Source: JAMHWF01 sp964371405 (GTDB taxonomy: Bacteria > Pseudomonadota > Gammaproteobacteria > Burkholderiales > Burkholderiaceae_C). Taken from it: a stretch of DNA of 64,000 bases. Location of the stretch: contig CAYJLV010000001.1 of the NCBI GenBank assembly GCA_964371405.1, positions 62,001 through 126,000 of the forward strand, read 5' to 3'. The position numbers and the translations under genes are program-made. The notes under the pieces were generated by a model that was not told where the DNA came from, made no database searches, and saw only the letters and a program-made list of their open reading frames with translations. Below, piece by piece: positions 62,564 to 64,000 of the stretch; the stretch's first letter is position 1, and every line of letters starts with the position of its first letter.

Positions 62564-63284
62564 CCTGATCGGCGATGTCGCGCGGCTGGCGCTGCGCTTG
62601 ACGAGCGAGCGGGATGCCGCCGAGGTCACCGCGATACTTGACGAGGTCTGCACGGCGATCGGTGCCGACGCGGCGGCTTTCGCCACCTTCGTCCGTGACG
62701 ACGAGTCCTACGAGTCGTATCGCTTCATCCTCGCGTGCGATCCTGCCTGGTGCCTGCAATACGAAATCGGGGCTTGCTATATGCACGACCCGTGGCTCGC
62801 GTACGTTCGTCGTTCGGCGGAGCCAACCCTGGCGAAGCACATACCGGTGTGCACTGGTGCCGAGCGTACGGTCGTGAAGCTGGCTGAAGACTTCGGTTTT
62901 CGCTCGGCGCTGGTCGTACCCGCTCAAGCGCCGCAAGGACTGACCCGGCTGGGCGCACTCTGCCTGGGTTCGGCGACCAACCACTTCTTCGAGACGGACG
63001 AGCTGCCCGCTGTTTCGTTTGCTGCGACGGGGCTGGCGGCCCAGTTGCACGAGTGGCAGATCAAACAACTTCGCATGGAACTGCTGGCCCGCGTCGATGT
63101 CACCGAGGCGGAACTGGAACTGCTCAGACACGAACGCGAAGGTCGCAAGTCAAAGCAGGTCGCTCAGCTCATCGGCTGTTCCTGGCAGTCGGTGGACTCG
63201 CGCTGGCAGCGCTTGAACGCAAAGTTCAACGTCACCTCGCGGGCGGCCGCCGCCCGAATCGCTGCCGAGTACGGTCTGATATGA
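62535..63284 (+). CDS. LuxR-type regulator with autoinducer-binding domain
   Basis: 249 residues: an N-terminal autoinducer-binding fold (YRFILACDPAWCLQYEIGACYMHDPWLAYVRR; Trp, Tyr and Asp appear in family order) and a C-terminal LuxR HTH (SKQVAQLIGCSWQSVDSRWQRLNAKFNVTSRAAAARI). No acyl-homoserine lactone synthase gene is near, so it would be a LuxR solo or act on a different ligand. The stop overlaps the hydroxylase start (ATGA), and it may control that gene. Confidence 0.85.
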   Translation: MSSAAPLRGDLIGDVARLALRLTSERDAAEVTAILDEVCTAIGADAAAFATFVRDDESYESYRFILACDPAWCLQYEIGACYMHDPWLAYVRRSAEPTLAKHIPVCTGAERTVVKLAEDFGFRSALVVPAQAPQGLTRLGALCLGSATNHFFETDELPAVSFAATGLAAQLHEWQIKQLRMELLARVDVTEAELELLRHEREGRKSKQVAQLIGCSWQSVDSRWQRLNAKFNVTSRAAAARIAAEYGLI

Positions 63285-64000
63285 CGGCGACATTGGTTGC
63301 GGCTCTGCCAAAGCTGCTACAGGCCGGCTTTTTCTTCGTACTCCTGCCGCCAGCGCTGCTTGCCCTGTCTGCATGGGTCGCTGAACCGTGGCTCGTCGTC
63401 GGTGTCGTGTTCCTCTTGTTCCCGTTGAGTCGGCTGGTTTTCGGCGCGTTGTCGCCGGTCGGTTCGGACACGATTGGCGGGGGGCGACGATGGCTGGATG
63501 CAGTGCCGTATGCCTACATGGGTGCGTTGGCATGCGCTGTCGCGTTTGTGTGGTGGCGTCTGCAGGCATCCCCTGCGCACTCGCTCGACCTTGTTGGTTG
63601 GACACTAAGCCTGTGGGCGACGTTCGTGTTCGGAACATGCGTCGCTCACGCGCTGCTTCACTCAGCTTCGGCGCGAGAACGCCTGGCGGGTCACATGCTA
63701 TCGGGCGCCGTAGGCTACCCGGTGCTCGGCTACGAGCATCTGAGGCATCACCGGCTTGCAGGCAATACGGACGCGGCCGAGTGGCCTCGCATCACGGAAC
63801 CGGCGTGGAAGTTCGCGGTCAGGAGGCTGCGGCGGGTTTTGGGTGAAACCGTAGGACCGGAGGGAATGCTCTGGCCGAACGGCCGAGGGGCGCCGCAGGT
63901 GCGCGGGCTACGCCTGGCCCTCGCGGTGTTCGCGGCGGTCGGTGCCGGCTTCGCGTTCATCGCCGGTATGGTTGGCGCGCTCATGTGGGCGGCGACAGTC
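63281..64000 (+). CDS. AlkB/fatty acid desaturase-like membrane hydroxylase, 3' end outside window
   Basis: The 240 visible residues have three or more membrane segments (AGFFFVLLPPALLALSAWV, PWLVVGVVFLLFPLSRLVFG, AYMGALACAVAFVWW, WTLSLWATFVFGTCVAHALL) and diiron histidine boxes: HALLH, then GYEHLRHHRLAGN followed by AEWPR, as in alkane monooxygenases and desaturases. The third histidine box would lie beyond the window. It is coupled to the LuxR gene by ATGA. Confidence 0.75.
   Translation, partial: MTATLVAALPKLLQAGFFFVLLPPALLALSAWVAEPWLVVGVVFLLFPLSRLVFGALSPVGSDTIGGGRRWLDAVPYAYMGALACAVAFVWWRLQASPAHSLDLVGWTLSLWATFVFGTCVAHALLHSASARERLAGHMLSGAVGYPVLGYEHLRHHRLAGNTDAAEWPRITEPAWKFAVRRLRRVLGETVGPEGMLWPNGRGAPQVRGLRLALAVFAAVGAGFAFIAGMVGALMWAATV

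Noticed and set aside
1..64000. CRISPR array
   Set aside because: No regularly spaced direct repeats were seen; the Cas4-like protein is not next to Cas1/Cas2 or an array.

Overview
The window is about 65-68% GC. Its gene families are those of proteobacterial mobile elements, which suggests a beta-proteobacterium, probably Burkholderiales. That placement is an inference from composition and gene families, because no rRNA or core housekeeping gene is present. No tRNA, rRNA or CRISPR array was seen.

Layout. (1) 1-13.7 kb is accessory and defence-like DNA: a GTPase cut by the left window edge, an IS66-type element with a DruA-like (DUF4338) gene and a divergently oriented tnpA/tnpB pair, an HNH nuclease, small unknown genes, a RES/Xre toxin-antitoxin pair, and a three-gene ABC-3C type system whose ATPase (DUF3732) carries a Rad50-like zinc-hook motif. 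(2) 14-21 kb is a plasmid-like maintenance block: a ParB-family protein, a divergent tyrosine recombinase, an actin-like ParM/StbA protein with a small partner, then a CFI-box protein and a membrane-anchored Cas4-like nuclease. (3) 21-26 kb holds a P4-type integrase, a DUF2384-like regulator and an AbiEi/AbiEii type IV toxin-antitoxin pair.

(4) 26-51.7 kb is a nearly complete F-type conjugation module, all on the minus strand and closely packed with overlapping genes. In transcription order it has TraI (MobH-like), TraD, a DUF4400 protein, an unknown protein, a lytic transglycosylase, an OmpA-like lipoprotein, TraA, TraL, TraE, TraK, TraB, a DsbC-type isomerase, TraV, TraC, TrbI, an S26 peptidase, a small secreted protein, TraW, TraU, TrbC, TraN, a small secreted protein, TraF, TraH and TraG. 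(5) 51.9-61.6 kb is the element's control and establishment region: a HEPN/RES-type protein, FlhC- and FlhD-like activators resembling SetCD/AcaCD, a DUF932 protein, a toprim primase, a GHKL ATPase, several unknown proteins and an AlpA-type regulator. (6) 62-64 kb is a compact operon: a zinc-ribbon protein, an unknown protein, a LuxR-type regulator and an AlkB/desaturase-like membrane hydroxylase cut by the right edge.

Overall the window reads as an integrative conjugative element with F-type secretion, a MobH-like relaxase and FlhDC-type control, carrying or flanked by several defence and toxin-antitoxin modules. No attachment sites could be recognised, so the exact ends, and whether the 1-21 kb block belongs to the same element, remain open.
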